Origin: Enoplolaimus lenunculus
Lineage: Eukaryota > Nematoda > Enoplea > Enoplida > Thoracostomopsidae
Direction of reading: 5' to 3'
Assembly (NCBI GenBank): GCA_030248215.1
Contig: JASANG010001667.1
Coordinates: 39,993-103,992 of the forward strand
Length of the DNA stretch: 64,000 bases
The notes beneath the pieces were generated by a model. That model was not told where the DNA came from. It searched no databases and saw only the letters and a list, made by a program, of their open reading frames with translations. Below are positions 24,541 through 64,000 of this stretch, one piece after another. The translations under genes were made by a program, and so were the position numbers. Within the stretch, counting starts at the first letter, position 1. Each line of letters starts with the position of its first letter.

Positions 24541-26295
24541 ATGAATTCAGTGATTCGGTTTGATGCTTGGTTAACTGGGAAATTATCAGGACATCAAGCG
24601 CTTGCAACCCCTGAAGTTCGTGGATTGCTGATTTTGATTGAGGTAATTCGGTTTGTTACTGTCACGGTGTTGAGATATTTTACATTAATATATTCAGCTC
24701 ATGTTTCTTTGACGGCGTACCGTTTTCCATCTACTCCTTAAGCGCAAACTTAAGCTTTAGACTATTTTTTGCTTAGGCTTAAACTTAATTTCGGGTTTAT
24801 CCTTACTTACGCTAAGAGTTAGCATACGGCTCATGTATAGAACAGTACCGAAACAGTAGTATAAGCGTATTCTTAAGCCTAAACGTAAGGATGAGCCTAT
24901 TCCTAAGCCTAAGCTTTAGCCTAAGCAAAAAAGTTAGTCTAAAGCTTAAGCTGACTCTATTACAGCCCCGCAAGAAAACGTTCCGACCCTGTTATGTGCA
25001 TGGGCCTGACATACGATTCTGCGAAACGTTTGTTCGTAGATTTTGTTTTAGTGGGCAATTCACGGAGTGCCATGGATTGTAGGCGCACTGGTTATCATTG
25101 CTATTTCTCCGGAACAACCAAAACGATCTTTCGCATTCAATCTACTTATTGGTTAGTCTGAAACTTAGCTTTGTTACAAGAGAATGTGCATGACAATGTA
25201 TATATTCACAATCGGGATTTGTTCTTTATCAGATATAATCACTATTGTTACGAGCAACTAGGATACAACCGGAAGTCGGTCTCTAACTTCTGCAGAAACT
25301 TGACCGTCAATTTCGGTGCTGAATAATTCGTAATTTTATAGAATTGGTGCCCTTCAATGAGCTTGTCTGTATTTTGAGGCAATTTTGAAAGCTTTTTGCC
25401 GATGTTTGTCAAAAAGACAGCTTAAAAACCAATTTTTGGCGACGCTTTGCAAATTATTGTCCAAACTAGCAAGTTTAATGTAATTTTTTGTTACCTAATA
25501 TCTTGTTTCATGTCCAGCTCCGGCCAAACTTGTTCCGGCTCTGAATTCATTTTTACCGCCGGTTGCATCGTGCAGAGAGTGTAATATTCAAAACATCACA
25601 TTTCGATCTCACATGTTTGTGAATACAGCTGTTTGTAAAGATTGTAAATTGTGTTTGTATTACAAGCAATGAGTGACCAGTAGTTTTTCACCTCTGGTTG
25701 CACAGTGGTAGCAGCCAATCTTGATTAAAGAAACCGGTTGATTGTTTCTTAGATTATAGCTTGAAATGAACAAGTGTTAGCAGGATTAAAATCATTTGCG
25801 ATTCTAATTATTTCAGCGCTGTTATTTGACTGTGGTGCAGTTGCAGTGATCAAACATAGTGTATTGCGTCAACGACCTCCGACGTATACTGCAGATATGC
25901 TGTTTACAACGAAAACTGATCATTATTCGTTTCCATCAGGACACACATCACGTGCGGTGATGCTTGCAATAATTGGTTGTTGGTCTCGTGCCGTATTAAA
26001 CGATAATTGGACGTTTAAAGGTGAATTCAGTGCCATACAACGACCTGATTGGTTATTTCTTCAGTGGAATGTAGAATTCAGTGATTGGATAGTCGTGATT
26101 GTAGCAGGAACAGTTGTGGGCCTCAGCCGTATTATGCTTGGAAGACATTATGTAACCGATGTGATTGGTGGAGTTGGTTTGGGAATCGGTGAAGGGATTA
26201 TATGCACTCAGGTGTTGTGGTTATCAAATGATAATACCCGTGCCATTAATAGCTTTGTTAAAGCTGCTGTGCCCTGGCTTGCCTGGAATGACTAG
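24541..26295 (+). CDS. plpp6: PAP2-family phosphatase, PLPP6-like (presqualene/polyisoprenyl diphosphate)
   Basis: PLPP6 is an ER and nuclear-envelope membrane phosphatase that removes phosphate from presqualene and polyisoprenyl diphosphates. Predicted exons: 24541-24642, 25052-25151, 25775-26295. They give 240 residues, against 295 in human. The three PAP2 catalytic motifs are intact: KHSVLRQRP (94-102), PSGH (121-124) and SRIMLGRHYVTD (185-196), with catalytic histidines 124 and 192. Membrane segments lie near 45-58, 73-93 and 170-190. Exon 1 (FDAWLTGKLSG) joins WAIHGVPWIVGALV exactly as in the family. A loop of about 25 residues after PSGH (143-170) is longer than I recall for the vertebrate protein. 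The ATG at 24541 is the first in frame after upstream non-coding sequence. Confidence 0.93.
24740..25006 (+). repeat. TTAGGC-built element inside PLPP6 intron 1
   Basis: The full unit at 24828-25006 has inverted ends GGCTCATGTATAGAACAG and the reverse of GGCCCATGCACATAACAG. An inverted partial copy (24740-24827) lies head-to-head with it. The interior consists of AAGCCTAAG words and the AAGCTTAAGCTGACTCTATTACAGCCC block. It ends 45 bp before exon 2 of the phosphatase gene. Confidence 0.65.
25255..25570. repeat. TACAACCGGA/TTCCGGC MITE-like element in PLPP6 intron 2
   Basis: The left end AGGATACAACCGGAAG and the right end CCGGTTGCATCGTG are imperfect inverted repeats of the CAGGGTGCAACCGG type, with AGCTCCGGCCAAAC and TTCCGGCTCTG inside. 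It is more decayed than the hAT-like MITE at 18547. Confidence 0.5.
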
Positions 26296-26602
26296 AAGTA
26301 CGGATAATAATCACATGACATTTTGGCCCACGTAATTATTGGAGCCTGACCCTGGGAGACAGGGGACTTAAAACTGAGACCTTATGATTAGTCTTAGGCT
26401 TAGACATGTTTTTTGACTTAGGCTCAAGCTCAGGCTTATATTTATACTTAAACTTTAGTAAGCAGGCCAGTCCCGTATAGTTAACAATAAGCGCACACAT
26501 TATAAAGTAATCTGTATTACTTCATTTGCATTCCTGTATTTTATATTTTCATGCGCAAGCATTTCAATTTATCTCTCATGACGTCCATGCAGCAAGGCAG
26601 GG

Positions 26603-26964
26603 CAGGGTGGCAACAAAGGTTCGGATTGGGATTCGGCAAAAATTTGAGGTTCGGACTCGGATTCGGTTGCGGAAAAGCCGAATCCAACAAAGTTCGGCAA
26701 TATGTTTTTTCATTTTTAAGCAATCAAATTTTTAAATACCTTGGTATAAAAATCAATATTTTTTATTTCAGGCGAGAAATCTCAGAACTGACGTCGGGAC
26801 GAAATATATTAACGTATTAAAAGTTATACGGCTGGCATTGCGTTGATATTCTGAAACAAATTATAGATACATCTGAAATTTGCAACATGCAGGATTCGGA
26901 TTCGGATGCGGCAAATTAGCACTGGAGTCGGATTCGGTCAAATCGTGGATTCGGTGCCACCCTG
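26603..26964. mobile_element. CAGGGTGGCA-ended MITE with TTCGGA arrays
   Basis: The ends CAGGGTGGCAAC and the reverse GGTGCCACCCTG are inverted. Subterminal regions are arrays of GGATTCGG/CCGAATCC. The layout parallels the CAGGGTGCAACCGG elements with a different hexamer. No clear target duplication was seen. Confidence 0.65.
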
Positions 26965-26973
26965 CGTCAAGGT

Positions 26974-27231
26974 ACAATCAGAGGTAAGAATACCGGAGCC
27001 GAAGGTCAACAAAATTTGCGTTTTGCGCTTACTTTTTACGTAATTTTGGCAATTTTTCCTGAAAATTTTACCAAAAGGTACGAAACGCTCCAAATAAATC
27101 AATTCTGTACAACTATGCAAATTTTCATTACCGAATTTGCCAGAACCTCGGCAGAATTTCTACCGGATCCAGAGGCCGATTTTCTGCCGGAGCCGGAACC
27201 GGAGGTAGATCTCCGGTTGTACCCAGCATCA
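26974..27231. mobile_element. GGTACAATC/CCGGTTGTACC MITE-like element
   Basis: Starts AAGGTACAATCAGAGG and ends GATCTCCGGTTGTACCC, with GGAGCCGGAACCGGAG near the right end. It abuts the element at 26603-26964, so two related elements lie back to back. Confidence 0.55.
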
Positions 27232-27454
27232 CGAGGCTTAGGCTTGGGTGAATACCATATGGTATTCCAAATTATCCGCATATATATGATATTCAGCAAG
27301 ACGTGTTTGGTGTAACATGATATTTTACTATACAGGTTTTTTACCCTAGGTTGGTAGAGAAAATCTGAAGCATAGCTGCAGATTTTCCCTACCAACCCAG
27401 GAAGTGTATCGTATGTTATTCCATTATGTAGTTTAAAAACGTATCATAGACAAT

Positions 27455-27810
27455 CCGCCAAAATTTGAATATTCCCGCCAAAATTTGAATTTTTCTGCTA
27501 GATTTTAATTTTTTCTCCAAATTTAGAATTTTCCCGCCAAAGATATAATTTTCTTGCCGAAATTTAAATTTCTCGCCAAATTATTAATTTCAGTCAGAAT
27601 TTGAATTTTTCCGCCAAATTTAGAATTTTCCCGCCAGAAATATAATTTTCTTGCCAAAATTTAAATTTCTCGCCAAATTTTCAATTTCATCCAAAATTTG
27701 AATTTTTCCGCCAAATTTAAAATTTTCCCGCCAAAATTTAACTTTGTCGCCGAAATTAGTTTCCCGCCAGATTTTGAATTTCCCCCAAAATTTCAATTTT
27801 CTGCCAAAAC
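27455..27810. repeat. Second CCCGCCAAAATTTGAATT minisatellite
   Basis: About eighteen diverged units of the same consensus as the array at 11400-12060. The flanks (about 27250-27330 and 27840-27900) share ATCATATGATATT-type words with the flanks of the first array, so this is probably a decayed copy of the same fold-back element. Confidence 0.8.
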
Positions 27811-28156
27811 GAGATCGGTACGCTTGTCATTACACTGTCTCGTAATATCATACAATACTAGCGGCACATGTCTGTTAGTATCATATGATATTCCGCCATA
27901 CGCAAACCTAGCCATCAGGGTATATCCGGATATATATCCGTTTTCGGTAAAAAACGGTATTAGTTTACGTTTCCGCTATAGAAATAATGGAAATTCTGTT
28001 ATGTTTATGTTCAAAATTAGTTATAAACCACATATATCTCGCAATTCTTCGTTACAGTGAAAAACCGGTGAATATATGCAAGCCTCAATTGTGTTGGCAG
28101 AAAAATATAAAACGTTTTCGAAACTTTTGTACTTAATATCCGTTTTCGTTTCCGTA

Positions 28157-28593
28157 CTGTATTGACCCGAATAAGAGGGGGTGGTTCCCATTTTGAGTCC
28201 CGATTAATAGGAGTCCGTATCCCTAATAAGAGTCCGTAAGTGGATAGAGTCCCTGAACCCTAATTAGTGTCCATAAATGACAATTATCCCTAGTTGTAGC
28301 ACATAAATGACTTCAGGACCAAATAAAGTTGAGTTCGAAACTTAAAGCGTAAGCAGTTAAGTTTTGAAAATAACATTCCAAAGTGTGACCTTGCATTATC
28401 GCTCAAGCTTTTGATGCAAGGCAAAAAACGTTTAATTCAACGGATAGTTGCAATACCGAATATATATCAGTAACGAAGGACGGCGAAGGGCGGGTTAAAA
28501 ATGAATAACAGTCCGTAACCGAATAACAATGGGGGTTACCCTCTGGAGAGACCAAATAAATATCAGTCCCCCATCTTATTCGGGTCACTACAG
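28157..28593. mobile_element. Tc1/mariner-like MITE, copy A
   Basis: The ends CTGTATTGACCCGAATAAG and the reverse of CTTATTCGGGTCACTACAG are inverted repeats flanked by TA on both sides. Length is 437 bp with no transposase. It is inverted relative to copies B (29094-29519) and C (47589-48037). A shared interior block reads TTGCATTATCGCTCAAGC. Confidence 0.88.
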
Positions 28594-29093
28594 TAATTAC
28601 TGTTTTTGAAATATCATAAACGTGAACCCTGCATTTAAGTTTTAGTGAGCAGCAGGCTGCGACTAGATATTAGTTTACCGGATACAGGAACCGGATACGG
28701 ATATTGAAATTTTTACCTTTACCGCAACAGGAACCGGATACCCGATGTTTTATACATTAAAATAATTTATTTTTCGCTGTATTTCTACCGTGAACAATGT
28801 TTTCATCTGTTACAAAGTTTAAAATTGCTGCTCATGAACTGAAATTAAAGGAAAAATGCAAAAAATGTGTTTAGTCGCTCGCTTACATAACTTTTAAAAG
28901 CAGAGTAGCTGAAACGTATCAAAACTTGAACTTCTTGACATACCCAGAAATGTGATCGCAGCAAATGTGTTAAGCCAGTCCCGTATAGTTATCACGGGTT
29001 GACGTTTTAAAGTGATCTGTAGTATTTCATTTGTACTCTTGTACTTTTGTATTCCTATGTCCGAGCATTCCAGTATATCTCTCACGACGTGTA

Positions 29094-29519
29094 CTGTAAT
29101 GACCCGAATAAGAAGGTGGGGACTTATGTTTATTTGGCCTCTCCAGAAGCTACCCCCCTGTTATCTGGTTACGGACTGTTATTTATTTTAACCCGCACTC
29201 CACAGCGCTTCGTTACTGATATCCGGTATTGCAACTATATATCCGTTGAATTAAACGTTAACTTGCTTGCATCAAAAACTTAAGCGATAACGCAAGGTTA
29301 TATTTCAATTTTCTTTTAAAACTTAAGTATGCTTTAAAGATTCGAACTCAGCTTTTTGGTCCTGGAGTCATTTATGCACTACAATTATGGATAGTTGACA
29401 TTTTTATACTCTAATTTAGGATTTAGGCACTCTTTCCGCTGATGGGTTCTAATTAGGGATACGGACTCCAATTGATTGTATCTAAAATGAGAGACCCCCT
29501 CTTATTCGGGTCACTACAA
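29094..29519. mobile_element. Tc1/mariner-like MITE, copy B
   Basis: Ends CTGTAATGACCCGAATAAG / CTTATTCGGGTCACTACAA lie between TA dinucleotides. Length is 426 bp. It shares the interior with copies A and C and lies only 500 bp from copy A in opposite orientation. Confidence 0.88.
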
Positions 29520-29754
29520 TACTGCACTATAGCGTGTTAAAGTTCAGTTCATAAAATTTCGAAAACATTTGATTTTTTCAATTTATGTATAAACCGTTTC
29601 TCGAGTCGTTGACTTCATAGATATTTTCAATTAAATTTGTCTTAAATTGATCAGAAGCTTAGAATTGGGTTTCGCTAAGCTTTAATTTGCGCACTACGCA
29701 ATGCACCCTCTGCAATCTATATATTCATACTATCATAGGGCAAGCAAAGCCGAA

Positions 29755-30048
29755 AAGTACCAGAGCTGGAAGCGAAAAAAAATTGAAGCCGTATGCGAAG
29801 TTAGAAATGAGTTGAACTTGCTAAATTAGCAATCTGTGAACTTTTTTAAAAAAATGTTAATTTTACGTTTTTACATAATCTCGACAATTTTTCCTCAAAA
29901 TTCCGCTAAACGTTAAAACTAAAAGCGCCAAATAGATAACTTTGTCAAACTAGGTGTTCAAAATTGCTAGAACCCCTGGCAAAAATTCTACCGGAGCCGA
30001 AGCAAGTCGATTTTTTGCAGGAGCCGGAATCAGACCTCCAGGTGTACC
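29755..30048. repeat. Decayed CCGGAG-type MITE
   Basis: Starts near TAGGGCAAGCAAAGCCG and ends AGACCTCCAGGTGTACCCTG, with GGAGCCGAAG and GGAGCCGGAATC words near the right side. The ends resemble a diverged CAGGGTACAAC type. No coding content. Confidence 0.4.
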
Positions 30049-30054
30049 CTGTAT

Positions 30055-30415
30055 ATTATATATAGATGACATACCGACTGGATACTAATTTTACCAGAAA
30101 CCGGAACCAGATAGTATATTTTTACCGGGACCGGAAATTGGCAATTGGTACCTACTTAGTATTTAAGTCGTGCAAAGATACAACGAATTGTCGGCTTTCA
30201 TTTTTAACGTTGGTTTTATTCCTTGACGTGCCGGGAAATGCAGTCGCAGCTACGTACTTATACATCAATCCACATGCGCAAAATAGTTTTTTATATCATA
30301 TCGTAAGCTACGATAACCAAACCTATCCGGTACTTTTATACCGAATATTAAAATGGGATACGGATGTTAGTTTTTGTCAGATATTAAACTGTAACCGGCT
30401 ATCCGGATGATTCCC
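30055..30415. repeat. CCGGAACCGG/GGATA dispersed repeat
   Basis: Begins with GACTGGATACTAATTTTACC and CCGGAACC words and ends with GGGATACGGATGTT...CCGGCTATCCGGATG. Same vocabulary as 24240-24320 and 53695-54035, suggesting another inverted-repeat family. Confidence 0.45.
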
Positions 30416-31039
30416 CATTTATTGCTACTTATACGAGTAAAAGAAGTTGAATTTTACTCAGAAAAGCGGCGATTTACGTATATATTAAAATTGTAAATGC
30501 AAACGATTACTACACATCATACAGCAATTACTGAACGACAGTTGAATTTTTGAAAACGAATGGTAGACTACGAATTAAAAAATTCTTCACGTTGTATCTT
30601 TCTAGTTTGACACTCACACTGACAAGTGTCACTGGCAAAATTTCACACCTCAATTTACCAACAATCCTAAGTATAGGTATATATAATAAATCGCGCAGAG
30701 TGAACGGATAGTAAACAAAACGGAAACGGATACTGAAGTATAAATTTTCGGTCCATGTTTAACTTTCAGGGCCGTACCGTTTTATGGTGGAACTTCAAAA
30801 GGCTAAATTTTTGCTTTGTCTTAGGCTTAGGAATGCTTAATCAACATTTAAGGCCATAACAGCATGATTGGCCAAAGTTCCTAAGATGACCTATTTTAGT
30901 GCCAGAAGATGGAAGCATGCAAATATTCACCGGGATTTCTAAGAGTTTGAAGTATCTCTAGCCAACCAAATTTTGTTAGACTTTATTATACCTGCAAATC
31001 GGCGGTTAACAAATTTCGCAAAAACTGAAATTGAAGCAA

Positions 31040-31660
31040 AATTAATTTTGCTGCAAAGTATCAAAAATATGGTTTTAAGTTTTATCCTCCCAAGCGCACC
31101 TTTGCCCAAAAATAGTTCAATTTTGAACATTTTTGCATATTTGAGCCTCTCATGACCTTCCCTGATCATTCCACGCCCAAATTTGAAGTTTTCAAAAATT
31201 ATATTTTTAAGGCCCCAAGTCCCCCCCGATACCCAAAAAAATTTTGTCAAAAAGTTTGACAAATTATATACCATTCCATGCGACTTGCAGAGCTGAGTTG
31301 AACGGTGTTTAATTTTCCGTAATTGGACGACTGGTTCACGAATTATGGTCGAATAACTCATTTGGGACCGTCCCAAATCGTTCGTTGAGCGGTTTGTAAA
31401 AAAATCTAATACTATTCGACTCAGCTCCGTAAGCTGCATCGAATGCTGTATAATTTGTCAAACTTTTTGACAATTTTTTGGGTCTCAAAAAGCATAGCTT
31501 GGAACCTTAAAAATCTAACTTCTCAAAATTCAAATTTAGGCATGGAATGATCAGGGGAGGTAACGAGAAGCTCAAATATGAAAAAATTATCAAATTCCAA
31601 CCATTTTTGGGCAAACGCGAGCTGGGGGACACAACGGAAAACACCCCGAAACATATTATA
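31040..31660. mobile_element. Fold-back element, copy 2 (most complete)
   Basis: Two arms of about 210 bp (31040-31258 and 31447-31660) are inverted copies sharing TTTGCCCAAAAATAGTTC, TTTTTGCATATTTGAG and CCATTCCACGCC-type blocks. A palindromic centre carries TTTGTCAAACTTTTTGACAA-type inner ends and GAGCTGAGT on both sides. Transcription of either strand would give a hairpin of several hundred bases. Related copies are at 8682-9080 and, much decayed, 39935-40290. Confidence 0.75.
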
Positions 31661-31947
31661 TATTATAAAGAAGAATGCGTTACGTACTTCAATTCGCAAA
31701 CATGGGGGACCTGCAGCAGCTTAACTGAGGACTATAAAATTGTGTGAAAAAATGCTTGCAAAAAAATACATCGAAATACTGGTAACAGGGTTGACCTGAT
31801 GAATTTTACTCAAAACTAATCGTTTTCATTTTCCAGTTCTTCGAGTTTGAACAAGTAATATTACACAATGGGAAATACATAACTTTTAGCGAGTAAAGTT
31901 AAATTTAAGCTACACTAACCGACATTGCGACGCGTGCAATACGAATA

Positions 31948-32002
31948 CACCAGGATACAACCGAAATTCCGGTAAATTGAAATTCCGGTTGCACCCTGGA
32001 AT
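31948..32002. repeat. Collapsed CAGGATACAACCG...GGTTGCACCCTG hairpin
   Basis: CAGGATACAACCGAAATTCC is followed after about ten bases by GGAATTTC-type reverse words and the reverse end CCGGTTGCACCCTG, total about 55 bp. It looks like an internally deleted hAT-like MITE of the 18547 family that kept only its ends. Confidence 0.6.
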
Positions 32003-33164
32003 ACGCAATAGCGGATCAAAAAATTTTACACGACTAATTATATGAACCAGGCACTATACAATCGCGAGTATAGAGTGAGATATACATATCGGCCGTTTGA
32101 AAACCACAAAGGCCACCACCACCAATTTACAAAAGTTTACTGTAGCAGCTTAACTAAGTTATCATAATTAGGTTATGAGTTACGAGGTATATTTATGGGC
32201 CTACCCTACATTCGTTCTTTCTTAGCTAACGATTAAACTACCAACATCCGTTTCAACTTATTGTATTATCTTTCGCAACACACAAAACACAGAAAGAATC
32301 GCAAAGATTAGCTAAGCAGACAGTGTTTTCTCAAATGAATCACTACGGGCCTGCAACTACGGCTGGGGGAAGGGCGCTGCCCCTCCTTCTAGAAACAGCT
32401 TGGCTCCACTGTTCAAATTTTTTTCACCTGCATTAAAATAATTCTATGTTAGTATTGCTTTGACGCCGAAACAATTTCCATTAGTGCTAAACTTTTCTTC
32501 ATGGGCATATATCTTACCACTAATAATTTCCAATTAAATGTACAAAAACGCCAAGAAGGTTGTGAGTACCGAAACTAAAGGCTGCCACTGTGGTGGAATA
32601 TCACTATATAATGCACCGCCAAGTGCGTAGCTAGGGTTATGGTTTAAGGGTAAAAGCACGCTTTGGCATTTTTATCAATCAGTTTGTAAACGTAAGGAAC
32701 ACCTTTTAAAATTTTTATAGAACGTAACATTTGCTATTCCAAAATCTTGGCTACAGCGGTGTACTCAACGGCAAAATGAATGCAATACCCGAGTTTTGAA
32801 AGGTTTGTGACAACTTGATTTCAAACGTAATCTTAGGACGATTAAATACAGCATACACATGTTAGTTGCTACAGTCAAAAACTATGTGAATTTGAGAGTT
32901 ACATACGTTTCACTAGCACACGAAAACAGAAAAAAAAACCAACAAAACATATAAAACAGAAAGTATTCATTCATGCTAAAACCGAATGCTCAATTAAATC
33001 GAACTTAACCATCACTTGACTCAATGTTATTCTAAAACAAAATTGCCACTGTGTTCGAATATTAACAACACAAAATTCATCATGTGTTTTAACACAGGTT
33101 TAAACTGAAAACCTTCCTTTTTGGTACTGCATATGCGACTATACTTTTGTACAGTTCCGCCGAA

Positions 33165-33290
33165 ATTTTTAACTAAGGCTTAGTTTCGGCTCAGGCTTAG
33201 CCGAAACTTAGGTTTACGCAAATGCTTAGCTAAATGATTAGGCTTTAGGCAAGCATTTTTCAGAACCTCAGCCTAAACCCAGCCAGTGGG
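33165..33290. repeat. TTAGGC-type cluster
   Basis: Degenerate GGCTTAG units in both orientations (AAGGCTTAG, CAGGCTTAG, TTAGGCTTTAGG) lie between unique sequences. Similar clusters lie at 34255-34345 and 26380-26460. Confidence 0.55.
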
Positions 33291-35376
33291 GTAAGTGTAC
33301 AAGAGCCGCTTTTGCCCATAGCCAGCAATTACTTGTATTATAAGCGGCGAATTCTAACGATTGATAGATTTAACTGAATATTCCAACAGGGCCTTGTTTC
33401 ATATCATCGAAAAAAGAATGTAAATCAAGTTTGGTGTTGTTATCCTAAGAGAACTGAATCGAATAGCGCTACTTTCGCCAAAACATCACCGTTATGATAA
33501 CATTTTAAAAAATTTCAACATAACGCTGATTTCAATATTAAGACCAAAAGCTCAAAAAATTTTATGCGCCAAACGTCATCTGATTTTGTTGACCATCAAT
33601 TTTTAACTCAATAAATCAACTTCGCTAAGTGCAAGCGATCACAGTTCTTTGCTCTACTTTCGCAATGATCGTTTTCAAACATTTTCTTGCCCAATATTTT
33701 TTGAGTATTCAAAAATGAGGTCGAAAATACATCTTTGATTTTGAACAAATAAATAAATAAATAAATAAATATAAATATATACACTCAACGTGCTCAAGAG
33801 CGTTTGTGACACGAGTGCAAAAACTTTGAACTAAAACAAATATTCAGAATACATTTATTACATTACTGAATATGGGTCGGAAATTGGCACCAGGGCTATG
33901 GGCGCCAAAAGACACCTCAATAAATTGCCCTGTTTTAGTTGAAGTATTTCGGCCACAAGTCAAAATCATTCCTTACCAGGCATGTTCTAAACAGCCCTGA
34001 TCCAATGCATTTGTAACAATTGCGGGAACAGAATTTGAGTTACATACCAAAAATTATTTCAATTACATTTTTGCGTCAAGAGACTGAATAGACAAAATTT
34101 ATAATCTGTGATAGCAGCGGCCCATTTGCATATTGACGCCCGCTATTTAAAATGTATACTATGCAGCCTTTAAAGTTCAAACTAGTGAAGATTACTCAAA
34201 ATTATTTGTGGAAATACATACTTTTAACTCTTGTAAACCTTCCCCCACTATATTTAAGGTAAAGGTTCTGGCTCAGCCTTAGGTACACAGACTTTAGGGT
34301 TAGGCTTAGGTAAGCCTTTTCCAAAACCTAAGAAATTAATCCTGGAAAGCTATCCGTGTAACAAGGGGTAAATCATAACCTAACCGAGCCCTGAGGCCGG
34401 TGGTTTGTTTTGCAAACTCAAAGCTCAACAAAGAATGATGAAAAATATATGAGTTAAAAATATCTTTGCTATACAACACTTTCCTTTTGAAACACTCATC
34501 ATACCCCTCTTTGCTAGCGCCGACTCTGAGATAGCAGCCTCACTGGCTTTCATTATGATCCGACCCTGCGTGAAACCATAATAATTCAAATTACAACTGG
34601 CAAGGACATTCATTTGCTTAAACATAAAAACTAAATTATTATACATCACTTCAAACAAAAAATACGTACATACATACATACATAACAATATGCATACCAG
34701 ATATGAATCACCTTCTACCCTGCAATACCCCAATTTCAACATAACATTCACTATAATGCGTTACTTAGTCTGAACTCAAATTTGAAAATACTGAATTAGC
34801 ACAAAACTACATAAATAATAGTAAAATATAATTTGAATTCCAAAGAAAAAATGTAAAAAGAACAATCGAATCTAAATATAGCCTTCTATGTTGAGATGGT
34901 TACGTCATGGGCTCAAACATAGCTGTACAGTGTACACGGATTAAAAAATACCGGAAACGGATAGTGGTCAAAATAGCGCAAACAGAAATACCAGGCTATC
35001 GAATATTTTGCAGAAAATTGGTGACAACTTTTAAAATTTAAGAGATTGTGAACAAATGTTAAATTTATATATACCCATGATGTTTACACTTAACTAAACA
35101 ATGAAACCAACAAAATTCTTGAATTCTTGGTGTTCAGCAAACGGAAACAAATTCAGCCGTCGAGTTTTAATGTAAGCGGTCATCCGGTTGCTTGTATGAC
35201 TCAAACCTGTTGACCCAACAAAATCCAATTGCAATGCTTCAGATTTATGATTGTACCAACCAACAAAATACAAAAATAACAACAAAACAAAAACCATGGA
35301 ACAACAAAAACAATACATAATATTTAAATTTAAAATTTAATTTTTAACATTTAAATTTAAAAAATTCTCTGAAAAT

Positions 35377-63767
<28,391 letters not shown>

Positions 63768-64000
63768 CTAAACGAATTGAACAAATCATGGCACGATAAT
63801 ACATTTAAATACGATCAGAAAGGGATGCTTGATCGCTATTAGACGTAAAATACTTATCCGGGCCCGGAATCGTAATCCAATCTAAATACACCGGTACTGG
63901 ACACCGAAAATTAAAAATTAACGAAATTTTCGAGTTCACAAAACCTCTATGATAAGATCCCCCCGTCGCCAGCATATCTTCAGACCAAAAAAATACAAAA

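Larger units (their letters stand above)
26296..35376. other. Convergent spacer between PLPP6 and unc-43
   Basis: About 9 kb without a recognisable gene, made largely of small elements listed separately. TTAGGC clusters lie at 26380-26460, 33165-33290 and 34255-34345. An AAATA microsatellite lies at 33750-33775. The stretch 31700-34900 otherwise looks like unique AT-rich DNA on both strands. The 3' UTR of unc-43 must lie just left of 35377, but no clear AATAAA was found. Confidence 0.5.

Overview
The window is nuclear DNA of an intron-rich, AT-rich, gene-poor animal, most likely a nematode with a large, repeat-laden genome. Two things support this. The CaMKII gene has nematode UNC-43 hallmarks, such as HENTV in the linker and TCFEPEA...GNLIEG in the hub. 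The hexamer TTAGGC, the nematode telomere unit, recurs through the window in short degenerate clusters. Only four genes were recognised in 64 kb. Their exon structures were worked out by hand from frame, splice sites and homology remembered from the families, so every junction is a prediction.

Layout. (1) 421-6385, minus: a formin (actin nucleator) with a short N-terminus, a proline-rich FH1 and most of an FH2; its 3' end runs off the left edge. (2) 6.4-17 kb: no gene seen. It holds a CAA/CAT microsatellite, tRNA-derived SINE copies, a fold-back element around a 20-bp minisatellite, a TA-flanked MITE and a 98-bp satellite with dimeric order. (3) 17040-21222, plus: BSDC1 (BSD-domain protein), six exons. 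(4) 24541-26295, plus: PLPP6-type PAP2 lipid phosphatase, three exons, all catalytic motifs intact. (5) 26.3-35.4 kb: convergent intergenic DNA filled with MITEs and inverted repeats. (6) 35377-63767, minus: unc-43/CaMKII, from the activation segment (P+1 region) of the kinase to the stop codon; its 5' end lies off the right edge.

The most interesting locus is unc-43. Every splice junction from the calmodulin-binding segment through the variable linker to the start of the hub can be read in phase 1, so linker cassettes can be swapped freely. Between the kinase and hub exons lies a 1,777-bp open exon (43585-45361) with its own ATG in good context, an in-frame stop just upstream and a strong phase-1 donor that joins the linker-hub exons. 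It reads as the first exon of a kinase-less, hub-containing isoform, comparable in logic to vertebrate alpha-KAP; a very long optional linker exon is the alternative.

The genes are not an operon and share no obvious pathway, although CaMKII and formins both act on actin and synaptic or muscle structure. The introns and spacers carry many small non-autonomous elements: hAT-like MITEs with 8-bp target duplications, Tc1/mariner-like MITEs with TA duplications, fold-back elements, and families whose ends are built from short hexamer arrays. No retrovirus, LTR element, Polinton or other virus-like fossil was recognised, and no LINE or transposase gene.
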